Assembly (NCBI GenBank): GCA_023078555.1
Contig: CM041199.1
Coordinates: forward strand, 4,221,315 to 4,285,314
Length of the DNA stretch: 64,000 bases
DNA from: Ulva prolifera
Lineage: Eukaryota; Chlorophyta; Ulvophyceae; Ulvales; Ulvaceae
Reading direction: 5' to 3'
Position numbers and translations under genes: made by a program. How positions within the stretch are numbered: the first letter of the stretch is position 1; every line of letters starts with the position of its first letter. Under the pieces are notes generated by a model. The model did not search any database. It saw only the letters and a program-made list of their open reading frames with translations, and was not told where the DNA came from. Positions 1 to 12,826 of the stretch are shown in pieces.

Positions 1-1
1 G

Positions 2-990
2 TGGTCGCGGCCGGAGGACGAGGAGCGCATCCATGACTGGCTCGTGCAGCGCCTCGCGGCGCAGGGCAGCAGCGAGAAGCAGGTCAACTTCCTGCTCTCC
101 TCCCTCTTTGGCCGCACCTGCCACTCGATGCAGGCACGCCCCCCCCCCCCCCCCCCCCCCCATCCCCCCTACTGAAGTCACGTCGCAATGGTGCTCTGTT
201 GTTGCTTCCCTTCGAATATGTAGAATCTGATTTGAGAACAGGTGGTTCGGGGTATCCGCTTATTTTGGGCACGGCAATCGTGAACAGAGAAGTTATGTCG
301 CCTGTGCCCCCGGCGCACGCAGCATGTGCTTGGTTGACGTGCTGCGATACTGTAGTAAAGCGGGGTGACTTTGTGGATCAGGCATGGCGACAGCAGTCGT
401 TGCGCCTGACCTGGGGTGCCGTGCTGCTCACCGGTGCTCCAGCTGCCGCATCAGTTGAAGATGCCTGGCGTGCGGCCGCGCCCCTTTGTGTGTGTGTGCG
501 TTTGCGTGTGCGCTCGTGTGCATGGCCATACTCATAGGGACATGGACAGCCTGAAATCGTTTCACATGGTTGTCTCTTGCATGCATGCGCTTTGCTTGAG
601 GCTCGGGGTATTGTGCAGGATGAGGCCCAGCTCGGCGTCATCCAGGAGGAGCTCCAGGGGCTGCGCGAGGTCCTTGTGGACACCCTCGCCGCTGAGGCCG
701 GCGCCGCCCCAGCTGGCGCCGCCGACGCCCCTGCGGCCGCGCTGCAGAGCCTCTGGCTGTCCGACGACGACTCGGCGGCGATCGGCGAGGCGCTCGCGCC
801 GAAGATGCGCAAGGCGCGCGACAGCCTCACGGCGACTCTTTTCGAGACGGTGACGCTCGAGCTCGCGGTGGAGCGGCGGGCGGAGGCGTTCGTGCTAGCT
901 TCGGTGATGCCGCGCTACTGGGCAGACTTTATCCGCAGCACAAGCGTGGAGGACGCGCGCGCGATGGGTGGCACGCGGCCGTCGCCGTGA
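2..990 (+). CDS. 3' end of an unrecognised protein-coding gene (two exons, 5' truncated)
   Basis: Two exons can be joined: 2-133 and 619-990, the latter ending in TGA at 988-990. The first exon reads WSRPEDEERIHDWLVQRL and ends CAG; the second begins DEAQLGVIQEEL. The joined frame gives 167 residues of charged, helix-prone sequence, with no motif I can name. The intron 134-618 would use a GC donor (CAG|GCACGC) and the acceptor TTGTGCAG, and it carries a run of 23 C starting five bases into the intron. The two exons stay in one frame across this junction, which is the reason for accepting the rare donor. The gene is the only one on the plus strand and converges on the PPR gene to its right. 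The 5' part lies outside the window, so the function is open. Confidence 0.55.
139..161 (+). repeat. 23-nt poly-C run just inside a GC-donor intron
   Basis: An uninterrupted C homopolymer begins five bases after the proposed donor at 134. A matching 23-nt run (C on the transcribed strand) sits at 10773-10795, a few bases inside another GC-donor intron. Confidence 0.9.
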
Positions 991-1062
991 GGCTGATGTA
1001 CGGCCGACGCCTTGAGGCTGATGTACGGCCGTCGCCGTGAGGCTGATTTACGGCCGACGCCT
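988..1062. repeat. Three tandem 25-bp units starting at a stop codon
   Basis: Units at 988-1012, 1013-1037 and 1038-1062 each begin TGAGGCTGAT and differ at only a few positions. The first TGA is the stop codon of the upstream gene, so the repeat forms the start of its 3' untranslated region. Confidence 0.9.
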
Positions 1063-4012
1063 CGAGCCGGCCGCAGAGCCCTCCCGTCCCCACCCTGCAC
1101 TCTCGTCTGTCTCGTCTGTGTCTCCGTCTCTGTCGGGAGACGCCGCATGCTCAGGCGCCCTCAAAGGCACACGTGCGCAAGCAGCAGATGCACATGCCTG
1201 ATGGGGACTGCCCGTGTAACGCATGGATCTGGGGCATGCGCAGCTGGTGCAGCTGGACGACAGATATTCTGGGGTAGATGCCCGGATCAAGTGGGCCCCT
1301 GCTGAGGATCCTTTTTTGTGTGAGTTTGAACATTCACAGAGCATTAGGGGTTGACGGCACTGCCTTTCTGCGTCTCCGGCTGTTGCGTCTTCTTCGATGC
1401 GAACAGCGCAGATGATCGATCGATGGAGGGCGGCCATGCTACAGGCAGCGCTGACACGCACTGCCATGCAGAAGAAAACGATGTGCAATGATTGGTGTTC
1501 ATGATTAGTGTGCACTTCTTCGGCCATGGGCACGCATGTGTGCGTGTGGGGGATGCGCATGGCTGATTGAATCTGGAGAGCTGGGCCAATGTGCACGGGA
1601 TCTTTCATGTCTCGCCTGTGCAGCTTTGATTGTTTGTCATGATGCTGAGAGGTGCAGCATCGCTGGTGTTGGTGCAAACTCTTTCTTTCTATTCTTCTAA
1701 AAGGATTTTCTAGAGCACGACACACCCTGTGGCAGAGCTTTTTGAGATTTGAACTCACCGTTTGCAAAGATTGTGGTGTCATTGATCTCTCGCAGAAGCC
1801 ATGATGCGAAACAGGAGACGAGAGTGGCCGTCAGATGTGAGTGTTCTCAGTAATTGGGTCTGGTGTACAACAAAATCGTAACTTGTCATCTGCAGAATCC
1901 CCTTGCTGATGCAATGTAGTGCATGTGTCCAATACGAGCCTCATTGTTGTAAGCCGCCTACAACTTCATATGTCAGACGAGACAGGCCGTACATGGGCCC
2001 AGGAGGGAACTTGAAAGAAGAAAGCATTACACTTTCAGTCCGATGCTCCTGACCTTAGCATTAATATTTGTATCCTACAGCTAGGGCTACGGAACAGGCA
2101 GAAGAAAAAGTCCGGTTCCACACAGGCAGCAATTCCCTCATACCTCACAGGCACCTACTCTGTCCCAGTCAAGGACTGAATGATACAACACTCATCCTAA
2201 CAAGAACTTCAATCGCTCATCATGTTTGAAACATCGTTACTCCCTGTTCATATTGTATCCCACATTCGCAACAGGGTCAACAGATGTAATCTCCAAGCTT
2301 CGTTGATTGTAATGGAACGTTATGCATCTGGAAGCATTCAGTGAGTCCGCTACCAGCATGGAGTGCATCTTGCTGATCCATCAGTTCTCAAAACAATTTC
2401 TCAGGCTTACAAGCTGACACTCAAACAGACAATGCTCCGCATCTGCAAACGCATACCACATTGAGCAACACACTGCATGCTCTCTCGCCTCTCAGTCATC
2501 TTCAGTCCAACTCATCTTGCAGCAGATGCATATCTTCCATGACAGGTACCCCAATTATTCCTCAGCCCTGAAACCCTCTCCCGCCCCTACCCAGGCATAC
2601 TCCCTTGCTCTGCAAAACATCTACCAACACAGACCAGAGGCTCAACAAAGAGCCCGGCAGCAACAAAACAAGCTCGACAGGTATCGAGGCTGCCCGTGCT
2701 GTGCCGAAACCCCCATCCTCACATCATTTGAAAAGACACTGCATCAAACTAGATGCTCCTCGCAACAGCGCCCACCTAGCTGCGCATGCATTCTACTTAT
2801 TCAATCCTACTCTATCCCAGCTGCTTGAGTTCAACTTCCCAGGCCAATACCACCACACACCCTGAGAGAAAACTTGTCATGCACGGCACTGGCCCTGTAC
2901 CACTTGACCCCTGGCCTCTCAATTGATCCACGCCTTTTGTCTGGCCACATCATGGGCCACACGGCAGTTGCGATGGCTGGCCCTCCAAGGCACACATCCT
3001 CGCTTCAGTCTGCAAGACGCCTCCGTTCGCGGGTCACTCCGTCACCAGATTGCAAGGTATCCTCAACGCTGCCCACATTCACTGAGAGACAGTCTCGTCA
3101 AACAACTGCAAGGGCAGCCCAGCGAAGACGCCTCCCACCCCCCCATCAACCGCTGCCAATCCCCAGACCTCGATGCGGCCTTCGCAGGAAACCTGGCCAC
3201 GGCACAGCACAGCACGCCCAGCACAGATCCATCATCAGCAACGCTGCCATCCCTCCAACACCCGGCATCGAAGTTCAGGTCACAACAGGCCTGTTCATTT
3301 CACAACGCGGACCGTTCACAGTGCAGATCTCGCCTGTTCACAATTCGCTGTTCGGAGTGCGCACAGGCACTGCGAACGCGAGGGACGCAGCACCCCAGGT
3401 GCGCACGACGCCCGCCTGCTTGAGGCGGGCTGGAAGACCACCATGTGCGCCTGTCTTCGCATGAAGCTGCGGCGAGTAGCTCCGCTCTTCGGCGGCGGCC
3501 CGCATGCGAGCACGAGCGCGGCGGCACGTCACGCCCCCGGCACCTCAGGGCATCAAACACGTGCAACCACATGCATGCATTGCATCACGCATGTTTGCTA
3601 CAAGCTGCATCGAGGGTTGACCCGCCGCCGACCTGGCCTTCATCAAACCGATCAGCACTCGAAACGCTGACTATGCTTGCCACCTCGAGGCCTCCCCAGC
3701 GGCACGGCTCCATCACACCCCAGGCGGCTCCACAGGCCCCCACCATCATTCCTGTGCCACGCGTCCAAACACAGGCACGCAGCTTCACCTTCCCCAGCTC
3801 GTGTGGAGCGATCAGCACCCCACGCTGGCTTCCATGCCCCCACCGGTCCACTCAACACCATAAATCCCACCCTCATCCCTGACTCACACTTCCACACCTC
3901 CATCTGTGCCCCTGCCCAGCTGCGCAGCGGCGGCAGCACACGGCGGCTGCCAGCCGTGCGCGGCGGGCCCTCGTGGCGTCCGGGCGCCTTCTGGAAGCCA
4001 CGGCATGCGCGC
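1063..4012. other. Intergenic region between convergent genes, no gene resolved
   Basis: This interval separates the plus-strand gene ending at 990 from the 3' end of the minus-strand PPR gene. From about 2.1 to 3.9 kb the plus strand is strongly A+C-rich and poor in G, which keeps several plus frames open for 60 to 200 codons. These frames are low-complexity (Pro, Arg, His, Ser) and show no domain, no consistent splice joins and no homology I recognise. I see no RNA gene or intact transposon here. Confidence 0.6.
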
Positions 4013-7000
4013 TCAAGCCTGGCGTGCTGCAGCGCTCGCCCCAGCGACGGCTGCGGCATTGCGGAGGTAGCCGTATTCCTGGAAGCGGCCCGACGCGCGC
4101 TGCTCGCAGAGCCAGCGGCGCAGCTCGGCAGCGGGGGCGGACACGAGGCGCATGTCGGCGGCGACGGTGAGCGGGACCCCCGGCACCACAGCGGCGGCGG
4201 CGGGTGCGGGGCGGGCGCCCGGCTTGGTCGGCGTCAGGGAGCGCAGCTGCGACGGCCGGGAGCGGATCGGCGAGACGGAGGGGTCGCCGCGGCGCGTCAT
4301 CTCGCGGATCGTGGCACTTGCGGTGGCCTCGCTAATGGCAAAGGTGAGCGGGGAGGAGTACACGGGGGTGTCATCGCCGTCGCTCGGGGGGGCCGGGGAG
4401 GCGGAGGGCGCGGTGGAGGTGTCCAGCACGGCGAGCACATGCATGGCACGATCCGCGGCCTCCGGGTCGGCGGCTGTGAGACCTGAGTCCTGCACAGGTA
4501 GCCGAGTCGCGTCAGGAGCGAGGCGGGGATGTTCCATGAGCCCTGCGGCGTGTGTGGACGGGTGGGTAAAGGACGTGGTTCGCATACCACCACAGCTAGC
4601 CACGAGGTCTGAGTTTAGGGCATGTGTTTGGTCTCAAGGCCGCAGCCGTTCCTGACGCAGCACACATTCAGTCAAACCGCCGTTCCAGCATGCCGGCGGC
4701 AGATGCCTTGGCCGATGATGCGTGTGACGCCCAGCGCAGGGACAGATTAATAGGCATTGTTTCACAGCAGGGCCCCTGGAGGCGCACCGAGGCCTGTCGG
4801 TTGTTCGAGCTCCACATGTCGAGCGTCGGCACGGCGGTCCCGCCGCCGCTGCCGCCCTCGCCGCCCTCCGCCTCCGGCGCGACGCCCGTCACCACAACGT
4901 ACGGCGGCTCCTCGCCACCTCCGCCGCCACTCCCGCCACCGCACGTTGCGGCGTGCTCCGCCACCTCTGCCAGCCACGCGAGCAGCACGCTCGGCACGAG
5001 CCGCGGCGGCAGGTACTCCACGTGCAGCGTGCGCTGCGCGCCGGGCAGGCCCTCAGGCGCATCGTCGGCCAGGGGCGCTTCCGGCCCGGCCGCCGGGGCG
5101 GAGGCGGCATGGGGAGGGGGGTAGCAGGAGATGGCGCCGGCGCGGTGCGCGGAGCGCGCGATGCGGACGGCGCGGGGGAGGTTGGAGGTGTCGACGGCGA
5201 CAGCGAGCAGCTGCAGCACGAGCGCGGCGCCGGGGGCCTGCGCGGCCGGCGCGTCGAGCAGCACCTGGATGGAGGGCTCCGGCACGGCGATGCCGGCGGC
5301 CATGAGCGCTGCGGCAGACGCGGGGTCGGGGGCGAGCGACCTGCATGGGAAGAGCACGCATGTGTGACATGTATGGAGAGCGCCGTGGGGGCTGGAGCGA
5401 TGTGGCAGAGTCCAGCGCTGTGGCTGGTGGCCGACAACGGGGGGCAGCGCCCGCACGCCCGAGCGGCGTCCTCGCTGTGCGTTGTCTCAAGAACATCGAC
5501 GCGGGGGCTCTGCATCAGTGCAGGGCACCATGCAAAGCGGCTTGCGGGGGTTCAATGTGCTCAGGCTAGCGCCAGTGATGTCCATTCATGTATCATTCTC
5601 CAGAGCAGGACAGCAAGGAGCAGAGGAGAGTTGACAGAGGCAGGCGGGAAGGCACCTGGAAGACATGGAGTCGAGGAGGGAGAGAGTGGCCTCGCGCTGC
5701 AGGGGGGTGCGCATGTCGCGCAGCAGGTTCTGCAGGAGCACGTTGCAGCTGCCGCTCCAGCCCGCCTGCGGCTCCGCCTCTGCAGACATCCACATAGACA
5801 TTGAAGCACAGGGTACTCCAGTGCACCCCCAGACACGAAGTATATGCCGAACTGAGTCCACGGCACGGGCGGCGCTGACATCGTGGACAGCATCTCGCTT
5901 GCACGTCCTGTCCTCACCAGGGCCCAGAACCCACAAGGGGGAAAAAAACCAGTGTGTGAGAAGGAAAAGACACGCACTTGCGGATGCAAAGACGGCGCGG
6001 CAGAGGTCCGCCACGAGCGAGTACCGCACAAGCTCCTCCTGCGGCGCCCACTGCAGGATCAGCCCCTGCACCGCCGCCGCCAGGGGCGCAGGCGGACGCT
6101 CCACGTCTGCACCCGCGCCGTCAGCCAGGGCCGCCGGCGGCATCACAACGAGTGCCGCCCACAGCAGCGCGGCAGCCTCCAGCGTGCGTTCGATGCCGCA
6201 GAGGGCCTCGACGGCGGCCTGCACGGTCGCGGGGCCCCACGGCGCGCACACGGCGGGGTTCTCCGGAGCGACCGGGAACGGCACTCGCCCAGTGGCGTCG
6301 CGGGGGGTGGTCGTGGCAGAGGCCGAGTAGAGGAGGCTGGCGGCGGCGAGGAGCAGGACAGCTGACTCAGCGGCGGGGCGGTCCATCGCGCGGGACGGCT
6401 GCGCGAGGGTGGCCACGAGCCTGCAGCGGCTCGCATGCGATTGACAAACGCCGCGAGCCTGGAGGGCTGCTGTGAAGCCGTGTGAGTACCAAGGGTCCGC
6501 ACGATGCATTGGGACCGGTGGCGGGTACAGCTGACCGATCGGTGTTGCCGATCTGGTGATCGGTGGTGACGCAGACGGGCAGGTGATGAAGGCAGAGGCA
6601 AGCGGCCGTCCGGTGTGCCAACCGCAGACAGCCGCATCTGCGCGACATGCTTTACAGCACAGGCCCGGACAGGCCACCTGCTATGACTGTGCGTTCGTTG
6701 GCTTGTGGGAGATCGCGGTCTGCCATACCACGGCCCTAGTTATTGACACGTATTGCGTGTTGCGTGTGTCAACACGCCGGGCAATTACCGTCCATGCGGC
6801 TACAATGTGTGGCAGTAGACCGGTGAGGCTGGAGCTTCTCATATTGGCCCGTGCGCTGGACTGATGACCAATGCACATTTCTTTACTAACGTGGCTAGCA
6901 GGGGCGCACTCGTGGAGGCCCTTGCCGTCGCAGCAGGTGGAGAGAGTGAGACGGAGGAAGCTGCCTCGCAGGTGCAGGCCGGCCGTCTGTGCGACCGAGG

Positions 7001-10000
7001 CGGCGCGGGCCGCGAGGGACGTCGACATGGCGATGTTGGCGAGCACCACGGCCGCCTCGAGCATGTCCTCCAGCGCGCCGTCGGCAGCAGCCACCGGCGC
7101 AGACGTGTCCAGAATCTGCATGCCACAAGCAGCCGTCTCGCCTGGCAGCACTGCGGTGCTGGCGCTGTGCAGCGCTGCCTGGAGGTGAGCAGGGCCGCAC
7201 ACAAGGCGGCGCGTCCATCCATGCCACCCGTTCATGCGTGCATGCATGCCAAACGAGCACACCATCGCCAGCATGTGTGGCATTGCAGCGACATGACTGC
7301 TATAGCACTGTACCTGCGCGCGTCGCGGTAGCGGTCACAACACTCGAATTCGACGGCATGCCCCGGCAACATGCGCCCTGCAGGGTACGTTCATTGCCGA
7401 GAGGCGCAGAGAGCAACAACAGTCGGCGAACAGAAGCTTTGGGCTGGAGTCCAGAACAATGGCGGGGGCGTGCCTCGTGTGCTGTGCTGAGGAGCTCTGC
7501 AGTCTGCGGGGCGTCCTGCGGGAGCGCCGCCGCGGCGCGGGCGATGTTGCACATCAGGCCGACTGCAGCCGCGGGGGACGCCGCGCCGTTGCGCGCGCCG
7601 GATGCGAGCGCCGCTGCGGCCTCTGACCACCGCCCGCACGCCGAGAACACGTCGACCGCGGCCGCGACGAGTGCCGGCGACGGCGGCGGCCGCACGGGCA
7701 TGCGGGGCAGCGCCTGGAAGAAGCCGACGGCCGCGGGGGCGTCGCCGTGCTGCAGGAGGTCATGCATGAGGAGCGCGACGGCGTCGCCGGAGGGCGAGAG
7801 CGGCTGCAGGGAGCCCTCCGCCATCGCACGGAAGAACTCGTGTGCCTCCTGGCGCCGGCCCTGCAGTGCACTGGCGGTGGAGGGCGTATGCGGGCAGACA
7901 AGCCCGCACGTACGGTTCATCGATGCAATCGTGCATGTGCAACCGATCAATTCGGCGCAGTGCACTCGCCGCTTTGTCATGAGAACACAGCCACATTTGC
8001 ACACGTCGCATGCGCGCAAGGCGACATGCGATCACGCCGCCACCGAGACCAACCCGACGACGTCGCATGCCTCTCCACAGGGCGCCTCGCGCCAGCCACG
8101 TGGCAGCCGCTATGTGTCCTGTGACCACCCTGTCTTGCAGGCTGCAGACCAGGCAGCCGGTGCGGATGGCATACCGCACTCAAACGCAACTGCAGCAGTG
8201 CACAGCGCACGCAGCTGTGCGGGCCCGTCACCACGGTGGTGCAGGTGGGGAGAGCCGCGGGGGGCGCACACCAGGCGCAGCAGGGCATCGAGGCGCGCGA
8301 CCGCGCACGCCGACGTCGGCCGCAGCGGCCCGCGCTGCATGCTCCGCCACATCGCGAGGGCCGTCTCGGGGTGGCCAGAGGCGGTGGCCGCGCCCATGAG
8401 CGCCGCGACCGACGCCGCCGTCTCCTTCACGCCCGAGGACAGCATGCGCTTGTACAGCGCCTGCGCCTCGACGGCGCGGCCGGCCGTGGCCAGCGCACGC
8501 AGCACGGTATTGAACGACACCGTGTCCGGGCTCAGTGCCCCCGGGTGCCTGCATATCGCAAGAGCAGTGCAGAAGCATGTGGGACACACACCGATGCCAT
8601 GCAGCAGGCAGTGGAATGTACAGTTTCAACTTGCGCATCCGCAGTTCCAGTTTTCGCAGATACCCGGGCGCAGCCTGAGGGCGCGATCGACTTGTTTCCC
8701 ACCAAAGACACCAATACCTCCTCATTATCCGGTTTTGACCACTGCCCGATGCAGATGCACGTGGCAACGGCGCACAGGCAAGTGATGCAGCACTGTACGA
8801 GCAGCTGCCGTGTTCCACAAGCAGTAGGCGATGACACACAGAGGATACACATGCTGCACATGTGACCTGCATTCAGTGTCATGGCCACCATCCATGGTAC
8901 ACTGGCTATCGCAGGCGTTCACCAGGGTAGCCAGAGAACAGGCGACTACACGTCCGGAACATCAAAGAGCAGAGGCTGGTGGGGCGAGCGCAGGGGAAGC
9001 GCGGGGGGCGCACCGTGCCATGCAGTCGATGAGCGCGAGGCCTCGCTGCCACTGCGGCGGAGACGCGTGCGAGTACGACGCCAGCAGCGCGTTGCAGCAG
9101 ACGCGGTTCGGGCCCTCGCGGCAGCAGGGCAGGCGCGCCCCCGCCGGGTACGCCAGGTGGCTGCCGGGCTGCCGGGAGCTGATACCGCGGCCAACGCCGG
9201 CCTGCACAGCACGCACCAGCTCACGCACTGGCTCACGCGCCGCCGATGCTCCGCACGTCAAGCAGCCACAAGACACAAGAGCTCCGGGCATTGCGGGGCA
9301 CCAGAGCATACTACCAGGCCGAGGCGCCGCACTTCGAGCAGGTCGGAGGAATCCCGCAGACTGTGGCACCTCAGCAGAGCCAGCCATCTGGGCACCGTGC
9401 AGCGCAGGTGAAAACACATTCGTGGGATGCCAGCATCCGTGATGACGGGGAGGAGCACTGTGGCTGTGAGCTGATGGTTGTGGCTCTAGTGGTCGTCGGG
9501 CTGTCACATCCGGATGCATCAATGTGTCAAGGCAGTCTACAACGCCGGCCGGGCACACGAGGCATGGTTGTTTGCAGGGAGGGGGGCGGAGATTGACGCG
9601 CACCGGGATGTGTGCTGCATGAGCTTCAAAGAACTGAGCGCGGCCAAGGGAGTCAGCGATAGAGTCAACGGTGCCTGAGCGCCCGCGCAGACCCTGCACC
9701 CTCCCACAGCTGGATACCTCAGAGGCCTCAGTCGAGGAGGCGTAGCAGCTCGATTCTGCATGCATACGCCAACTTCAGCCCAACACGCGCCACGCACGTA
9801 TCCGCTGAGTGCACAGGGCAGGGCACACCTAGCAGCATCGGCTGACTAGGGTCCGCCACTGCCGCATTGACCATTTCCATGCCAGCAGTGAGCCACGTTG
9901 AGCCGCACAGAGGGCTGTGGCAGGGCTGTCTCCGATGACCGGCCCTGTCGCCCCGCACAGGTCCATGTCCCCTGCCACATGCCACTCATTAGCGTGCCCC

Positions 10001-12826
10001 ACATGTGCTGCAGCCGCTGCACATACAGGAACAGCCAGATCGCAAGCGCTGCCTCGCCCCGCATGCATGAGAGGCCGCAGCAACGTACGCAGGCACCCAG
10101 GGGGGTCGCACCGCGGAGCGGCAGCGAGGGGGCGTCGGAGGGCGTGCCCTCTTCCCGCGGGCCGTCGCCGCCGCCACCGGACAGGCGCACGCACAGCGTG
10201 TGCACGAGGGCCTGATCCGAGGCATCGAGGAAGGCCGAGAGGTCGAGCGGCGGGAGGGCGCGCATGTCGCGGAAGGAGGGCATGCTGGCGCACAGCGCGA
10301 GCAGCACGAGCTCCGCGACCTGCCACAGCCCGGCGCGGTCCATCGCGTTGATCAGCGAGCAGCACGTCACCGCGTCCGCCTGGATGCCGCAGTCGCACAT
10401 GTGCAGGAAGAGCTGCACAGGCACACACCGAGGTCAGTACGCGCCTCGCAGGGTGGGCAGCACGCACTTGGCGTCACTTGGGGCGTCACTCAGCAACCGG
10501 GAGGCAGCCACGACCAGTGTTGGTCGCCTTCCGGCACATGTGGGGCTGTCATCCAGAAATTAGGTACAAATATTTGGAACTGTTCGATGTGGTCGGGCCT
10601 AACGACCCGACACTGGCCGAGATGCGGCTGAGGCCGCATTCACCTGGAGTGCAACTGACAGTAGCCAGTCAGGGGGGCCTCTACGAGCGCAAAGCAGCTC
10701 TCACAGCGACCGGGCTTGCCTGGCGGACGCGGTGACGTGCTGCATAGCACCTGCTATGAGGCGAGAGCGCCAGGGGGGGGGGGGGGGGGGGGGGGACGTG
10801 CCCGTGCGGCGGTGGCCCAGTGGCGGCTCTTGGACAGCGCGGAGATGGCGGAGCTGTAAGTGATCGTGTCCCGGTGCAGGCCCCAGTGCACCATGCCGTC
10901 AAACAGCGCCTGCGCCTTGGCCCAGTCCCCACCTGCAGCCGATGCAGACAGTGACTCCCCCACAGTGACTCCCCCACGGCAACATATCCGTCAGCGCCGC
11001 TTCGCCTGTTCGACAGCAGGGCGGCTCTGTGTGTCTCCCTGTGCGATGCCTGATGTGCTACGTGCCTCTCCCGCTCTGTGCTTGTGACGAAGGTCCCGGA
11101 TGTGTCCGCCGACCACGACACACCGCGACGTCCCAGGTGCCTCCCGAAGCTGGGCTGATCCCCAAGCCGCACCAGCACCCCTCGGCTTGCTGTTTCCACG
11201 AAACTTCGCTCCAGGGCTCACCTCGTCACACACAGCCGCAGAATGTGCTCAACCCGACACAAGCCACAGTAAGAAGCACACTCAGGACAACCAGCGCCAG
11301 GGACGACTGTCCTGTGTGAAGGCGCGGACACGTTTTGAGGCGACCAGCGCGCAGCGCGGGGCGGGGCACCTTTGTCGCAGGCGGTGATGGCGGCGTTGGT
11401 GATGGTGGTGTCGGGGTGGAGGCCGATCGAGGGCAGGGATTCGTAGATGGCGAGCGCCTTGAGCCACTCGCCGTCCTTCGTGAACTTGCCCATCAGCTTC
11501 GTGAGGCCGGGCAGGCGCGGCGAGAAAGAGGCCTCCGTGCCGACGAGCACCGCCTTGACCGCCGCCGCGGAGCTCTCGCAGCGAGTCAGCTGCGCGGTCA
11601 GGCTGCACACAGGGCTGAGCGTGTCGAGGTGCGGCCGGCTGCACACGGCCAGCGGAGGAGGCAGAGGCAGGGCCGCAGTTGTTCATGCAAGGCGAGCCGC
11701 GTGGGGGAATCAGGTGGGGGGTGGTGCGGGCAGTCCCCCTTCATCACAGATCTGTGTATGGTTGTGGAGGGCATGTGGCACGGCGCAGTTGCGCCTGAAG
11801 TGTACGCATGTGCTGGTGTGTGGGGCTAGCAGATCTGAGATTGGTGCTGGGCCACATGTTTTACTGCAGCTGGAGCATGCAAAAGAGATCTGTCAGAATT
11901 TGCACACATCACAGTCACAACCTGCACCATGACTTTGAGTTCACATGTTGAAGAAGCTCGATGCATATGGCACAAGCAAGAAACTCTCTTAGAAACAAGC
12001 TGAACCCAATCAGCAAAACCCTCCAGCACACGCCGAGACGGCCTTGTCGCACTGACGCGGGTCTGACATATGAATGCACGAAGATCCACGCCAGACGGGA
12101 CGCTTGGCGCCGAATCGCAGCTATGGAAAGAACTCGCGTAGGAGGCGCATGCAAACAGCCACCGAGAGCTCGGGCATGTGCGAGGGTAGCGTGTATGCAA
12201 CGCATAGGATATATGCAACAATTCACTTCACGTTTCATCGTTCAGTACGCAACGCTGACGTGGCTGGAGATCACAACGGCCCACAGAAGGGTTTCCAGCG
12301 CGCACCGGCCCAGTCACCACACAGTACGGCACACTGTCACACACCTGCGCATGTCCGTTGCCCCCCTGCCATAGAGCTTGCCGTCTCCTTTCTTCAACTT
12401 GTCAGAGTTCCATCCGTTCGGTCTTGCGTGGATGCTGCCGTGCATCGAGACCGGCGCGCTACAGCTCGTCTCGCTGATGCAGTAGGACGGGACTACGGTT
12501 GAGGAAGCATTCACAGCGTCCCAGCTACCACAGGAGTACACGTCATGCAGCATCGACTGCGTTTGATGCAAGGGGGTGTGTGGCTTCTGGCCATGGTCAG
12601 GTCCCGCTCGAACGTTGCTGTAGGTGGTGTAAGCAGATGATGTTTGAGACAAAGGTGATTGGCCTGTACCTGGAACTGGTGCAGGTGAAATGGAAACACA
12701 GCCGCTGTAGAAATCAGCCCCTGCTGGACGAAGATTGGGTGTCCTGGCTACAGATTGCGCATCTGCACCATCACCGCCGGGAAGCAGATGGCTTAGCAGA
12801 GGTGACAGTTTGCCCTGGTCGGCCAT
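4013..12826 (-). CDS. PPR protein with SMR-like C-terminal domain, 13 exons, 1388 aa
   Basis: The exons, from the start codon, are 12345-12826, 11370-11638, 10802-10932, 9998-10412, 9604-9755, 9014-9201, 8272-8548, 7474-7860, 6910-7178, 5978-6420, 5656-5779, 4788-5340 and 4013-4489. They total 4167 nt and every junction keeps phase. The ATG at 12826 has a good context (ATCACCATGG) and starts MADQGKLSPLL; no clear transit peptide is visible. Degenerate pentatricopeptide units lie at about residues 205-325 (for example GDWAKAQALFDGM, then DTITYSSAISALSKS) and 510-700 (DTVSFNTVLRALATAGRA, then VEAQALYKRM). Near residue 1150 the motif LHVEYLPPRL followed by a helix and YVVVTG resembles a small MutS-related (SMR) domain; this part is less certain. 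PPR proteins bind organelle RNA sequence-specifically in maturation, translation or stability. Three introns need GC donors (after 10802, 9998 and 7474). A shorter paralogue lies just upstream on the same strand. Confidence 0.85.
10773..10795 (-). repeat. 23-nt homopolymer (C on the coding strand) inside a PPR-gene intron
   Basis: On the minus strand this is a 23-base C run starting six bases after a GC-type donor (GCACGT) of the PPR gene intron 9999... to 10801 region, specifically the intron that begins at 10801. It mirrors the run at 139-161 in both length and position. Confidence 0.9.

Noticed and set aside
2517..3882. Several overlapping plus-strand frames in A+C-rich DNA
   Set aside because: Base-composition skew explains the lack of stops; three overlapping frames are open at once and none shows a domain.
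5978..6420. A separate gene starting MDRPAAESAVLL
   Set aside because: An acceptor just upstream (CTGCAG before 6420) joins this frame to the preceding PPR exon in phase, and the paralogue has the same arrangement.
6989..8785. 598-codon open frame on the plus strand
   Set aside because: It is antisense to the PPR exons at 7474-7860 and 8272-8548 and runs through their introns. The minus strand gives PPR motifs and phase-consistent splicing.
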